From: Desulfovibrio sp. JC010
GTDB taxonomy: Bacteria; Desulfobacterota; Desulfovibrionia; Desulfovibrionales; Desulfovibrionaceae
Assembly (NCBI RefSeq): GCF_010470675.1
Contig: NZ_VOIQ01000004.1
Span: 124,001-188,000 of the forward strand
Length of the DNA: 64,000 bases
Reading direction: 5' to 3'
In this document: piece by piece, positions 25,190 through 33,049 of the stretch
How the letters are laid out: each line of letters opens with the position of its first letter
Position numbering within the stretch: position 1 is the first letter of the stretch
Program-made: the position numbers and the translations under genes
The notes under the pieces: model-generated
What the model saw: the letters and a program-made list of their open reading frames with translations, nothing else
The model's database searches: none
Told to the model about the DNA's origin: nothing

Positions 25190-25680
25190 TATTGTATGTT
25201 CTGTTCCTGCATCCCACCGGAAAGCGGTGCGGCGTCGGATTTCATTTCAACGGCGTAGATCTCGACCTCAGTGTTGTAAGTTCCGTCAAAAATTCTCACT
25301 GTGCAGCTCTTGTAAGGCTTGGTGAAAGAAAGAGTGGAGACAGTGGAGGTGATGGATCTTTCTTTGGTCCAGTTGTCTTTTGCCATCTGGTTTACGAAGA
25401 AATCAATAAGGGACTGGTTTTCAACACGGCCCTTAAGAACGATTTTTCCATACTTAAAAGACTGGTCTTCTGCAACATAGGACTGATCGGGAACCCTGCT
25501 CAGCTCGTTGGGAACTGCGATGTCGTCAAATTCAGTGTAAGGTACGAATTCTTCATAGCTTTCGGTTGCACCGGAAGTAGCAACCACGGGTTCATCAGAA
25601 CTTTTATTGGTTCCAGCCAGACAGCCGGTCAGACCTAAAAAGATCATGGAAACGAGAAGCATTTTAATGTAAGTACGCAT
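25189..25680 (-). CDS. Lipoprotein of unknown function upstream of coaBC
   Basis: A 163-residue lipoprotein with signal MRTYIKMLLVSMIFLGLTGC and lipidated Cys20. The mature part has an acidic linker and then a compact domain (VPNELSRVPDQSYVAEDQSFKYGKIVLKG...LIDFFVNQMAKDNW...CTVRIFDGTYNTEVEIYAVE). The pattern 'YGKIVLKGRV...FFVNQMAKDNWT' resembles small outer-membrane-associated lipoproteins with an alpha/beta fold; I know no firm name. It is the first gene of the coaBC unit, overlapping it by one base. Confidence 0.75.
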   Translation of the reverse strand: MRTYIKMLLVSMIFLGLTGCLAGTNKSSDEPVVATSGATESYEEFVPYTEFDDIAVPNELSRVPDQSYVAEDQSFKYGKIVLKGRVENQSLIDFFVNQMAKDNWTKERSITSTVSTLSFTKPYKSCTVRIFDGTYNTEVEIYAVEMKSDAAPLSGGMQEQNIQ

Positions 25681-25848
25681 AGTTAATCCTCCGATTTTAA
25701 TATCAACGCATATTGAAATTCAGGCCAGCAATGCTGGACATAATTTGTCACACTCAAATAATACGGCTAAAATCAAAAATTACCGCCGCATCTTCTAGAC
25801 TTTTTCTACAGCCATGAGAGCAAAAAATCAATTCCGCAAGCAGGAAAA

Positions 25849-26526
25849 TCAACCGTTCATGCGTTTTATCTTATCCATAAAATAATTTTCCATTTCCCGG
25901 CGGTCTTTGCGCAAACGAATAAGCTCTGCCTCCATAACTTCAAGCTTATGCTTTAAGCTAGTGTTTTCCTGAGCTAATTCGGAAGTAGCCTCTTCAAGCT
26001 CCACATCCTTCTGCTCAAGAGCATTGGTCCGCTCGTCATATTCCTCAGTAAGGGATTTTATATCGAGCTGCGGCAAAGCCTTGATTTTTTTCTGGCTGCG
26101 GGCAAGAAGAACAAAAGCTTTTTTGAGCTTGTAAATATCTTCACGCTGCTCTTCAATGATTGACTTCTGATCGGCAATCACTTCAAGTGACTTGCTCATC
26201 TTGTCCATCATCTCGGCAAATGCGCCGCTCAGCTCTGCCTGAATATTCATGGCCGGCTGGGCGGGTACGCCACGCTCGGAAGGGCTGATCTCAATTGTGC
26301 GGGGAAACTCGGAACGGAGCTGCTGCTCAATTTCCGTAGTGACCATCCCTTCATTATATAGTGTGACGATGCGCTTGAAGATTTCAACAGCGGATTCCGG
26401 GTATTTGGTTACCCGGCCCATTTTTTTACTGGAAAGAAAATCCTTGAACAGCGAAGCGTAACGCCTGGCTGTAGGAGCAGGGATCATCGTAATCTTGGAT
26501 ATTTCAGCTACTGATAACCATTTCAT
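25849..26526 (-). CDS. MerR-like DNA-binding protein with long coiled coil
   Basis: A 225-residue cytoplasmic protein. Residues 1-70 form a MerR-type winged helix (WLSVAEISKITMIPAPTARRYASLF...RVTKYPESAVEIFKRIVTLYNEG). After a Pro-rich linker, residues about 105-220 are almost entirely heptad-repeat coiled coil (DKMSKSLEVIADQKSIIEEQ..., ALEQKDVELEEATSELAQEN..., MEAELIRLRKDRREMENYF). There is no effector domain of the classical MerR kind. The layout is like Bacillus RacA or plasmid KfrA, which use it to bridge or anchor DNA, so a structural or segregation role is possible. It is divergent from queA and about 6 kb from parA. Confidence 0.75.
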   Translation of the reverse strand: MKWLSVAEISKITMIPAPTARRYASLFKDFLSSKKMGRVTKYPESAVEIFKRIVTLYNEGMVTTEIEQQLRSEFPRTIEISPSERGVPAQPAMNIQAELSGAFAEMMDKMSKSLEVIADQKSIIEEQREDIYKLKKAFVLLARSQKKIKALPQLDIKSLTEEYDERTNALEQKDVELEEATSELAQENTSLKHKLEVMEAELIRLRKDRREMENYFMDKIKRMNG

Positions 26527-26659
26527 AATCTAATCCGGATTTGGTGATCAACGTGACAATCAAACAGAGTTGTTTGACCGGACAATCAAAGAACAAACAC
26601 AGCATTCATAGACATTGAAGGTGTCTGTTGTAAAGATTCTTACCAGATTATCATCAAGA

Positions 26660-27760
26660 ATGAAAACCGAAAATATGAACATAAACACAGAAGACTTTTT
26701 CCTTAAAAACTACGACTTTGAACTACCTGAGGAGCAGATCGCACAATGCCCCGCTGTCATGCGCCACGGCTCCAAGCTTATGGTGCTCGATCAAAAAACA
26801 GGTGAAACCGAAATCAAAAACTTCACCGACATTGTGGACCTTATACCTGAGGGTGCTCTGCTGGTGGCCAACAACTCCAAAGTGGTCCCGGCCCGCATTT
26901 TCGGACAAAAGCCTACCGGGGGCAAAGTTGAATTTTTACTGCTGACTCCCCTGCCGCTCATCGAGGCTGAAGAAGTTCCCGGCGGATTAAAGGCACAGGC
27001 CCGCGGACTGCTCCGGGCATCCAAAGGTCCCAAGCCCGGTAATGAAATATTTTTTGAAGGCGGCCTGAAGCTTACCGTACTGGGCAAAGGCAAATTCGGT
27101 CTTTCCGAAGTCGAGCTTGAATGGAGCGGCAACCTGACCAGAATTTTCGAAGAATGCGGCAAGATCCCCCTGCCCCCGTACATCCGCCGTGCTGCTGACG
27201 AAACAGACAATGAACGTTACCAGACCCTCTACGCCTGTGACGAAAAAGCAGGTTCCGTGGCCGCGCCCACAGCCGGACTCCATTTCTCCGAAGAGATCAA
27301 CGAAAAGCTCAAGGCCAAAAATATCCAGCGGGTCGAAGTAACCCTATATGTAGGTTACGGAACCTTCAGCCCGGTACGCGCCGAAGATATCCGTGATCAT
27401 GAAATGCACAGTGAATACATCGAGATACCGGAAGAAACCGCTGCCGCAGTGATCAAAGCCAAGCAGGAAGGACGTCCGGTTATCGCCGTGGGGACCACCT
27501 CCGCCCGGACTCTTGAAGGAGCTTTTCAACAGGCCGGAAAAGTAAGTGAATTCAAGGGAGAGACCAATATTTTCATCTACCCCGGCTTTGAATTCAAGGT
27601 GGTCGACCGCATGGTCACCAATTTTCATTTGCCGGAATCATCATTAGTCATTATGATTTCCGCTCTCGCCGGTAGGAAAAACGTTTTAAAAGCGTATGCA
27701 GAAGCTGTTGAGAATAAATTCAGGTTCTTCTCTTATGGCGACTCGATGTATATAAAATAA
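26660..27760 (+). CDS. queA: S-adenosylmethionine:tRNA ribosyltransferase-isomerase
   Basis: A 366-residue QueA, which transfers the ribosyl part of SAM onto the preQ1 base of tRNA to make epoxyqueuosine. Signatures are clear: DFELPEEQIAQCP, VVPARIFGQKPTGGKVEFLL, KIPLPPYIRR...DNERYQTLYA, GSVAAPTAGLHFS, LYVGYGTFSPV and FHLPESSLVIMISAL. The start is uncertain: ATG 26660 gives a short extension before the conserved core, and ATG 26675 is as likely; neither has a good ribosome site. It is divergent from the MerR-like gene. Confidence 0.94.
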   Translation: MKTENMNINTEDFFLKNYDFELPEEQIAQCPAVMRHGSKLMVLDQKTGETEIKNFTDIVDLIPEGALLVANNSKVVPARIFGQKPTGGKVEFLLLTPLPLIEAEEVPGGLKAQARGLLRASKGPKPGNEIFFEGGLKLTVLGKGKFGLSEVELEWSGNLTRIFEECGKIPLPPYIRRAADETDNERYQTLYACDEKAGSVAAPTAGLHFSEEINEKLKAKNIQRVEVTLYVGYGTFSPVRAEDIRDHEMHSEYIEIPEETAAAVIKAKQEGRPVIAVGTTSARTLEGAFQQAGKVSEFKGETNIFIYPGFEFKVVDRMVTNFHLPESSLVIMISALAGRKNVLKAYAEAVENKFRFFSYGDSMYIK

Positions 27761-27826
27761 GGTATGAATACAGTTTTAACGTAGTTTTGACGGAAAAATT
27801 TGCACAGCAGCGCAAATAATTATACC

Positions 27827-27855
27827 TTGTTTCCCAACAGTCACATTTCTATAAT
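27827..27855 (+). promoter_or_regulatory. Sigma70-type promoter upstream of the vor operon
   Basis: TTGTTT and a perfect TATAAT are separated by 17 bp, which would start transcription near 27862. The leader of about 80 nt then contains the 27892-27912 hairpin before the ferredoxin gene's AGGAG ribosome site. Confidence 0.65.
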
Positions 27856-27891
27856 GTGCTGCCCACAAGTAAATAAGACTCTAATGGTCCC

Positions 27892-27918
27892 AGCCCGTTG
27901 ATATAACGGGCTTTTCTG
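27892..27918 (+). terminator. Hairpin in the vor leader (queA terminator or attenuator)
   Basis: A perfect 8-bp stem AGCCCGTT / AACGGGCT with loop GATAT ends in TTTTCTG. It sits 130 bp after queA but downstream of the predicted vor promoter, so vor transcripts must pass it. It could be the queA terminator, an attenuator, or both. Confidence 0.7.
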
Positions 27919-27939
27919 TCACAGTAACAGGAGAATAGG

Positions 27940-28170
27940 ATGTCACGAGTAGCATTTTTGGACGAAAGGTGTAAGGGCTGTCTGCTCTGTACCACCGTCT
28001 GTCCAAAGGAAATCATAAGGCAATCCGACCGATTCAACCAGCACGGTTACAAAGTTGCTGAAGTCGCGGCTGAGGATATGGAAAAGTGTACCGGATGTAC
28101 TTCCTGTGCGCTGATCTGTCCGGATATCGCTATCCGGGTCTACAGAACCAAAAAGGCCAAAGGAGAATAG
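27940..28170 (+). CDS. vorD: 2-oxoacid:ferredoxin oxidoreductase, ferredoxin-like delta subunit
   Basis: A 76-residue ferredoxin with two [4Fe-4S] motifs, CKGCLLCTTVCP and CTGCTSCALICP. In the four-subunit KorD/VorD family this subunit wires the thiamine-diphosphate centre to soluble ferredoxin. It begins 7 bp after an AGGAG site and is followed one base later by the alpha-subunit gene, so all four subunits are encoded in one tight operon (D-A-B-C order). Confidence 0.92.
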   Translation: MSRVAFLDERCKGCLLCTTVCPKEIIRQSDRFNQHGYKVAEVAAEDMEKCTGCTSCALICPDIAIRVYRTKKAKGE

Positions 28171-28171
28171 T

Positions 28172-29239
28172 ATGGCTAAGAACGGCGAAAAGCTTTTCAT
28201 CAAAGGCAATGAGGCTATCTCCCGCGGCGCAATCGCAGCCGGACTGAAATGTTATTTCGGTTACCCCATCACCCCCCAGAACGATATCCCGGAATACATG
28301 TCCGCAGAACTGCCCAAAGTCGGCGGTGAATTCGTTCAGGCTGAAAGTGAAGTCGCAGCAGCAAACATGCTCATCGGCGCAGCAGCCGCAGGCTCCCGCT
28401 GCATGACCTCTTCCTCCAGCCCCGGTGTATCCCTCAAGCAGGAAGCTATCTCCTACCTTGCAGGCAGCCAGCTTCCGGCAGTTATCGTCAACATGAACCG
28501 CGGCGGACCGGGTCTCGGCGACATCGGCCCCAGTCAGGGCGACTATTTTCAGGCCACCAAAGGCGGCGGACACGGTGACTACCGCACCCTCGTTCTCGCT
28601 CCCGGCACCTGTCAGGAATGCTACGACCTCGTCATCGAAGCTTTTGACCTCGCTTTCAAATACCGCAACCCGGTCATGATCCTCGGTGATGCCATCGTCG
28701 GTCAGATGAAAGAGCCCGTCATCACACGGGAAGTCAAAGACCACGATGCAGCGGAAGGAAAAGAATGGCGCATTGAAGGTGCCAAGGACCGTGATCACCG
28801 CATCATCAAGTCCCTGTTCCTTACCGAAGGTTCCCTTGCAGGACACAACCAGGCTCTGCAGGCCAAGTATGACGAAATGGCCAAAAACACCAAGCAGGAA
28901 CTTTTCGAAACCGAAGATGCCGAACTCATCGTAGTTGCCTACGGTTCCATCGGACGTATCGTAAAAAGCACCGTGCGCAAGCTGCGTGCACAGGGTCACA
29001 AGGTCGGCCTGTTCCGTCCCATCACCCTCTACCCCTTCCCCTCCGAAGAGCTTAACAAGCTCGCCAAGCAGGGTAAGAAGTTCCTGACTATTGAGCATAA
29101 CCTCGGTCAGATGGTTGAAGACGTACGTCTTTCCATCCGCACCATTACCGACAGTGATTTCTTCGGCTTCATGCCCGGAAACCTGCCTACCCCCGACGAT
29201 TTCGAGGAGCCCATCCTCAAAAGCCTTGGAGGGAAATAG
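28172..29239 (+). CDS. vorB: 2-oxoacid:ferredoxin oxidoreductase alpha subunit (VorB/KorA type)
   Basis: A 355-residue alpha subunit. The pyrimidine-binding region GNEAISRGAIAAGLKCYFGYPITPQNDIPEYM and VQAESEVAAANMLIGAAAAG show the typical E-S/A-E motif, then GPGLGDIGPSQGDYFQATKGG. The tail (YGSIGRIVKSTVRKLR...RPITLYPFP) is the C-terminal transketolase-like domain. The family oxidatively decarboxylates 2-oxoacids to acyl-CoA with reduction of ferredoxin. By motif it is closest to branched-chain (isovalerate) enzymes, but 2-oxoglutarate remains possible. It is followed by the beta subunit two bases after its stop. Confidence 0.92.
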   Translation: MAKNGEKLFIKGNEAISRGAIAAGLKCYFGYPITPQNDIPEYMSAELPKVGGEFVQAESEVAAANMLIGAAAAGSRCMTSSSSPGVSLKQEAISYLAGSQLPAVIVNMNRGGPGLGDIGPSQGDYFQATKGGGHGDYRTLVLAPGTCQECYDLVIEAFDLAFKYRNPVMILGDAIVGQMKEPVITREVKDHDAAEGKEWRIEGAKDRDHRIIKSLFLTEGSLAGHNQALQAKYDEMAKNTKQELFETEDAELIVVAYGSIGRIVKSTVRKLRAQGHKVGLFRPITLYPFPSEELNKLAKQGKKFLTIEHNLGQMVEDVRLSIRTITDSDFFGFMPGNLPTPDDFEEPILKSLGGK

Positions 29240-29241
29240 AT

Positions 29242-30000
29242 ATGAGCGAACAAGAAATTCTCGCCTTTGACAGGGCTGACGCTATTGTAGACGTTCCCAC
29301 CCACTACTGTCCCGGCTGCCAGCACGGTGTGGCCCACAGGCTCGCGGGTGAACTGCTCAGCGAAATGGGTCTGACCGAAGACACCCTTCTGGTCACCTCC
29401 ATCGGCTGTTCCGTATTCCTCTACAACTACCTTAACGTGGACAGCGTGGAAGCACCGCACGGCCGCGCCCCGGCAGTTGCCACCGGCGTGAAACGCGCAC
29501 GCACTGACAAGTTTGTCCTCTCCTATCAGGGTGACGGCGACCTCGCTTCCATCGGTATGGCCGAGATCATGCACATCGCCAACCGCGGCGAAAAAGTATC
29601 CATCATCTTTGTAAACAACACTGTTTACGGCATGACCGGCGGACAGATGGCCCCCACCACCATGGAAGGCCAGAAGACCACAACTTCCCCCAATGGACGT
29701 GATCCCATGAAGGAAGGGCAGGCTATCAGGATGGCTGAAATCATCGCCTCCCTCGGTGGTACTGCATACTCCGCACGTGTGGCCCTGAACAATGTAAAGA
29801 ACATCCGCAAGGCCAAAAAAGCCATGAAAAAGGCTTTTGAAGTGCAGCAGAAAGGACTCGGTTTCGGTTTTATCGAACTGCTGGCCACCTGCCCCACCAA
29901 CTGGAGAATGACTCCCATTCAGGCGAACGAAAGGGTTGAATCTGAAATGATTCCCTACTTCCCGCTGGGTGTATATAAAGACGTAACCGCGGAGGACTAA
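29242..30000 (+). CDS. vorA: 2-oxoacid:ferredoxin oxidoreductase beta subunit
   Basis: A 252-residue thiamine-diphosphate subunit. HYCPGCQHGVAHRLAGELLSEMG gives the Cys-x-x-Cys of the beta fold, and SYQGDGDLASIGMAEIMHIANRGEKVSIIFVNNTVYGMTGGQM carries the GDGD...NN metal/diphosphate motif. Together with the alpha subunit it forms the active site. The gene sits between alpha and gamma with gaps of two and one bases, so stoichiometric expression is expected. Confidence 0.93.
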   Translation: MSEQEILAFDRADAIVDVPTHYCPGCQHGVAHRLAGELLSEMGLTEDTLLVTSIGCSVFLYNYLNVDSVEAPHGRAPAVATGVKRARTDKFVLSYQGDGDLASIGMAEIMHIANRGEKVSIIFVNNTVYGMTGGQMAPTTMEGQKTTTSPNGRDPMKEGQAIRMAEIIASLGGTAYSARVALNNVKNIRKAKKAMKKAFEVQQKGLGFGFIELLATCPTNWRMTPIQANERVESEMIPYFPLGVYKDVTAED

Positions 30001-30001
30001 G

Positions 30002-30544
30002 ATGAGCAAATACCTCGACAGCATCATTGCCGGATTCGGCGGACAGGGCGTTATGCTCATCGGTAACCTGCTGGCCTATTCAGGAATGAATGCCGGACTG
30101 AACGTTACCTACATCCCGGTATACGGACCTGAAATGCGCGGCGGTACCGCGAACTGCACAGTCGTGCTTTCCGACGACGAGATCGGTTCACCCATCATCC
30201 GCAGCCCGCACAGCCTGATCATCATGAACCGTCCTTCACTGGATAAGTTCCAGCCCATGCTCATGGATGACGGTATCCAGATCGTCAACTCTTCTCTCGT
30301 TGACGCAGAGCTGGTGGATACCAAGCGCATCAATTCCTACATGGTGCCCTGCAACGATATCGCCGACAAACTCGGCAATACCCGCATGGCAAACATGGTA
30401 GCGCTCGGTGCCTTCATCAAGGCGACCGGAATCATGGATATGCAGGCAGTCATCGACTCCCTCGAAAACGTGATCTCCGCCCACTACCACCACCTCATCC
30501 CCAAAAACGCAGAAGCCCTCAAAGAAGGCGCAGCTGCTATTTAG
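30002..30544 (+). CDS. vorC: 2-oxoacid:ferredoxin oxidoreductase gamma subunit
   Basis: A 180-residue gamma subunit. The motif [48 protein letters not shown] is the hallmark of gamma subunits of pyruvate, oxoglutarate and oxoisovalerate:ferredoxin oxidoreductases. It begins one base after the beta stop and is the last gene of the operon; a strong terminator follows. All four subunits of the complex are therefore present and intact. Confidence 0.93.
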   Translation: MSKYLDSIIAGFGGQGVMLIGNLLAYSGMNAGLNVTYIPVYGPEMRGGTANCTVVLSDDEIGSPIIRSPHSLIIMNRPSLDKFQPMLMDDGIQIVNSSLVDAELVDTKRINSYMVPCNDIADKLGNTRMANMVALGAFIKATGIMDMQAVIDSLENVISAHYHHLIPKNAEALKEGAAAI

Positions 30545-30556
30545 TACGCACAATTT

Positions 30557-30597
30557 AAATTCCCCCTGCGAATTTTCGCAGGGGGAATTTATTTTTT
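30557..30597 (+). terminator. Terminator of the vor operon
   Basis: A 16-bp perfect inverted repeat (AAATTCCCCCTGCGAA arm) is followed by TATTTTTTGA. It is strong and probably bidirectional, 12 bp after vorC. Confidence 0.93.
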
Positions 30598-30598
30598 G

Positions 30599-30662
30599 AT
30601 GCCTCCCCTTCCCCAGACCCCATCCCCTCTTCCCAAAAGACGTTTTAGTTAAGCTTCGCTGG
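30599..30662. repeat. Dispersed intergenic repeat, fragment (copy 1)
   Basis: GATGCCTCCCC, CTTCCCCAGACCCCATCCCC and GTTAAGCTTCGCT recur at 54701-54817. The left arm of the long inverted repeat seen there is missing, so this is a deleted copy. The stretch from here to aroE (about 290 bp from vorC) otherwise holds only an AT-rich region. Confidence 0.7.
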
Positions 30663-30838
30663 GTAACACATTAAATTTTGCTTCATTTGCAAAATTATCC
30701 GGATTCGGTCAGACTAGTTTAACAGCAACTACTCGCCTTTAAATATTTCTTCACAATTTATCATTAATTTTAAGCGTTTTAATTCAAAAAAACGATCAGA
30801 ACTCTACAAAAGACCACAAAGGTCTTCAGGAGCTAAAT

Positions 30839-31657
30839 ATGGACATATTCAAGCCTGAAAAGCTTTATGGAATAATCGGACATCCTCTCGGGCATACCAT
30901 GAGTCCCCTGCTGCATAATTGGGGCTTTGCGCAGCACAAAATCCCGGCAGTTTACATGGCCTTCCCCACTGAGCCGGAAAAAGTGGAAAGTTTCATGCAG
31001 ACTTTCAGAAACCTGCCTGTTTCCGGGTCCAGCGTGACCATTCCGCACAAGCTTTCTGTAATGGACTACATTGATCAACTGACTGAGCGGGCAAAGTCCG
31101 TGGGAGCGGTAAATACCCTCTATTGGGAAGGTGATAAAATCGTGGGCGACAACACTGATGCCGCCGGAGTCTCCGAACCGCTGCGTCCCTATTCTGATCA
31201 GGTCAAGAAAGCTCTCCTGATCGGGGCCGGCGGTGCGGCTCGCGCAGCGATTACGGGTTTAAAATCATTGGGCATCAACGAAATATTCATTACCAACCGC
31301 ACCAAGGCCAAAGCAGATGATCTCGCTGCGGAATTTAAAATATCATCCATAGATTGGGATACTCGCGGCGATCAACACTTCGATCTTATCGTGAATTCCA
31401 CCTCGCTGGGCATGTCCGGAAAATTTGAAGAGATCAACCCCATGATCATGGACAATCAGGACACGAACACCATCGTCTTCGACCTTGTCTACAATCCCAT
31501 GGAGACTGTTTTCATCAAGGAAGCAAAGGCCAAAGACTGCACTGTAATCCACGGAATCGAGATGTTTGTCCATCAGGGGATGGAGCAGTTCCGTTTATGG
31601 ACGGGAATTAAGCTGGACGAAAAGAAAGCGCGGGAATTATTGCTGGAGAATTTGTAA
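30839..31657 (+). CDS. aroE: Shikimate dehydrogenase
   Basis: A 272-residue shikimate dehydrogenase, which reduces 3-dehydroshikimate in aromatic amino-acid synthesis. It shows GIIGHPLGHTMSPLLHNW, VTIPHK with the catalytic Lys, GAVNTLYW, GDNTDAAG with the catalytic Asp, and the NADP-binding GAGGAARAAI with TNRTKAKA. The C-terminal GIEMFVHQG closes the family pattern. AGGAG lies upstream of ATG 30839. It stands alone with a terminator and a dispersed repeat behind it. Confidence 0.95.
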   Translation: MDIFKPEKLYGIIGHPLGHTMSPLLHNWGFAQHKIPAVYMAFPTEPEKVESFMQTFRNLPVSGSSVTIPHKLSVMDYIDQLTERAKSVGAVNTLYWEGDKIVGDNTDAAGVSEPLRPYSDQVKKALLIGAGGAARAAITGLKSLGINEIFITNRTKAKADDLAAEFKISSIDWDTRGDQHFDLIVNSTSLGMSGKFEEINPMIMDNQDTNTIVFDLVYNPMETVFIKEAKAKDCTVIHGIEMFVHQGMEQFRLWTGIKLDEKKARELLLENL

Positions 31658-31664
31658 CAAGTTC

Positions 31665-31700
31665 CCCCGCAACAAAGCTATTGCGGGGATAAATTTTAAA
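31665..31700 (+). terminator. Terminator-like hairpin after aroE
   Basis: CCCCGCAA pairs perfectly with TTGCGGGG across an 8-base loop, 8 bp after the stop. The tail is AT-rich rather than a pure T-run. Confidence 0.7.
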
Positions 31701-31713
31701 TTCTTTGTATCAA

Positions 31714-31800
31714 GCTACATGCGAAGCTTATTTAAAAAGTTTGGGGGCCTTAAACCCTTTTCAAAGGGTTTAAGGCCCCCGGCAGGGTCGCCGAAGGCAT
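31714..31800. repeat. Dispersed intergenic palindromic repeat (copy 2)
   Basis: GCTACATGCGAAGCTTAT is followed by an 18-bp perfect hairpin (arms 31743-31760 and 31763-31780) with the family core TTAAACCC...GGGTTTAA, and ends GGCAGGGTCGCCGAAGGCAT. The same end pieces recur at 47781-47862. It lies between convergent aroE and the leftward hydrolase gene. Confidence 0.85.
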
Positions 31801-31815
31801 ACCTTTAAATCTTAA

Positions 31816-32901
31816 TTACTTATCAAACGAATACTGCCTAAGATATTTGATCACATGTTTGCTGATAAACACTGGCTGTTCAGCCAGCATGGCATGCCCG
31901 GCATCAGGAACTTCAAACAAAGTAACTCTGTCCGGGTAGGTTTTCTTCATATACTGCGCATTTGCCATGGGCGCAGCCACATCATACTGACCGTTTAGAA
32001 TCAACATTGGCGCGCTTCCACCGCTGACCCAATCCGCTGAGGTTTTAGAGTGATCCCGGTCCAACCCCTGCTGCATCCAGCCCGTATCGCGATACCAACC
32101 CGTAATCCAATCTGAAGGAACTTTGGACATGGGAGCGAAGAAAGCGCGTTTGACGAATTGCTCTCTTTCGGACGGGGGAAGCCAAAAAGCAAAGGCCGCA
32201 GTCATACCGGACAGAGTAACATCCTGCGGATCGTTTAAATTGGAGTTTACTGCAAGCCCTCTGAAATAATTATCAATTTGATTAGTAATCAGTGAAGGAT
32301 CAACAGCTATATTTTTATTGCTCAGCACCTGTTGCGCTGGACTGGTTCTGGTCGTTGGAGATGGTGAATCAACAGCCTGCCCAGCCCCTCCTACCTGCTG
32401 CCCGCCGCAGGCCAGAAGAACCAGTGCTCCAACCCGTTCCGGGTACTTAACAGCGAACATCCGGACGACCCTATTCCCGAATTCATACCCAAGCAGGTGT
32501 ACCCTGCCTCCCGCAACTCCGCCGGGAACATCGTTCAAAACCAACTCAATATCTGCTGCAAATTGATCATAGCTGGGTTTGGTCAGGAGCGGCCCGCTTC
32601 TGCCTATTCCGCGCGGCTGTATGGCTACCGTACGGTATCCGGCTTTATTCAACTCAGCTACAAGTTCACGGAATTCACAGGCCCCACGCCCCATTCCGGG
32701 AAGCAACACCACAACTTCCCCGTCAGCAGGTCCCTGTAAAAAATAAACAATATTTTCAGCCGGCCCTCTGGTTTCACCAATATATGTCAGCTGCAAATCA
32801 TCCATATTAGTGCGGGGAGCACAGGCTGAAACAGCAAAAATAACCGTAATTGCCAAGATTAAGCCGAAAACACCGACCATTCTTGCAAAAATATTACCCA
32901 T
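31816..32901 (-). CDS. Alpha/beta-hydrolase lipoprotein with Glu at the nucleophile position
   Basis: A 361-residue lipoprotein: signal MGNIFARMVGVFGLILAITV and lipobox AVSAC with Cys27, so it faces the periplasm. The rest is an alpha/beta-hydrolase fold: oxyanion region LLPGMGRGACEF, GIGRSGPLL, the elbow GYEFG (E140) where GxSxG is expected, the acid Asp in LNGQYD, and the His in DAGHAMLAE. The codon at the elbow is GAA, so the nucleophile is Glu, not Ser; Asp or Cys would still be known variants but Glu is rare. ATG 32901 has GGAGG 5 bases upstream. It may be a non-catalytic binding protein or a hydrolase with unusual chemistry. Confidence 0.82.
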   Translation of the reverse strand: MGNIFARMVGVFGLILAITVIFAVSACAPRTNMDDLQLTYIGETRGPAENIVYFLQGPADGEVVVLLPGMGRGACEFRELVAELNKAGYRTVAIQPRGIGRSGPLLTKPSYDQFAADIELVLNDVPGGVAGGRVHLLGYEFGNRVVRMFAVKYPERVGALVLLACGGQQVGGAGQAVDSPSPTTRTSPAQQVLSNKNIAVDPSLITNQIDNYFRGLAVNSNLNDPQDVTLSGMTAAFAFWLPPSEREQFVKRAFFAPMSKVPSDWITGWYRDTGWMQQGLDRDHSKTSADWVSGGSAPMLILNGQYDVAAPMANAQYMKKTYPDRVTLFEVPDAGHAMLAEQPVFISKHVIKYLRQYSFDK

Positions 32902-32972
32902 GTCGCCCTCCATCAAAGAATATTTGGCAACAGGATAACACACGGTTCGCAATATTGCTCCAACAAACAAAA

Positions 32973-32999
32973 CCCGCAATATCAACCAAGATATGCGGG
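32973..32999 (-). terminator. Terminator of the aldehyde dehydrogenase gene
   Basis: CCCGCA-TATC pairs with GATA-TGCGGG with one bulged A and a 6-base loop; leftwards it ends in TTTTGTTTG. It lies about 50 bp past the stop at 33050. Confidence 0.75.
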
Positions 33000-33025
33000 C
33001 TTAATTTTGAAATTCGCCTTAAAAT

Positions 33026-33049
33026 GCTACATGCGAAGCTTATTAAAAA
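33026..33049. repeat. Short dispersed-repeat fragment (copy 3)
   Basis: GCTACATGCGAAGCTTATTA and the As that follow match the start of copy 2 at 31714 almost exactly. Only this end piece is present, directly against the stop codon of the aldehyde dehydrogenase gene. Confidence 0.65.

Noticed and set aside
28130-30060. Two long leftward frames opposite vorB and vorA
   Set aside because: The + strand encodes complete oxidoreductase subunits with all motifs; the leftward frames are shadows rich in Gly/Val without signatures.
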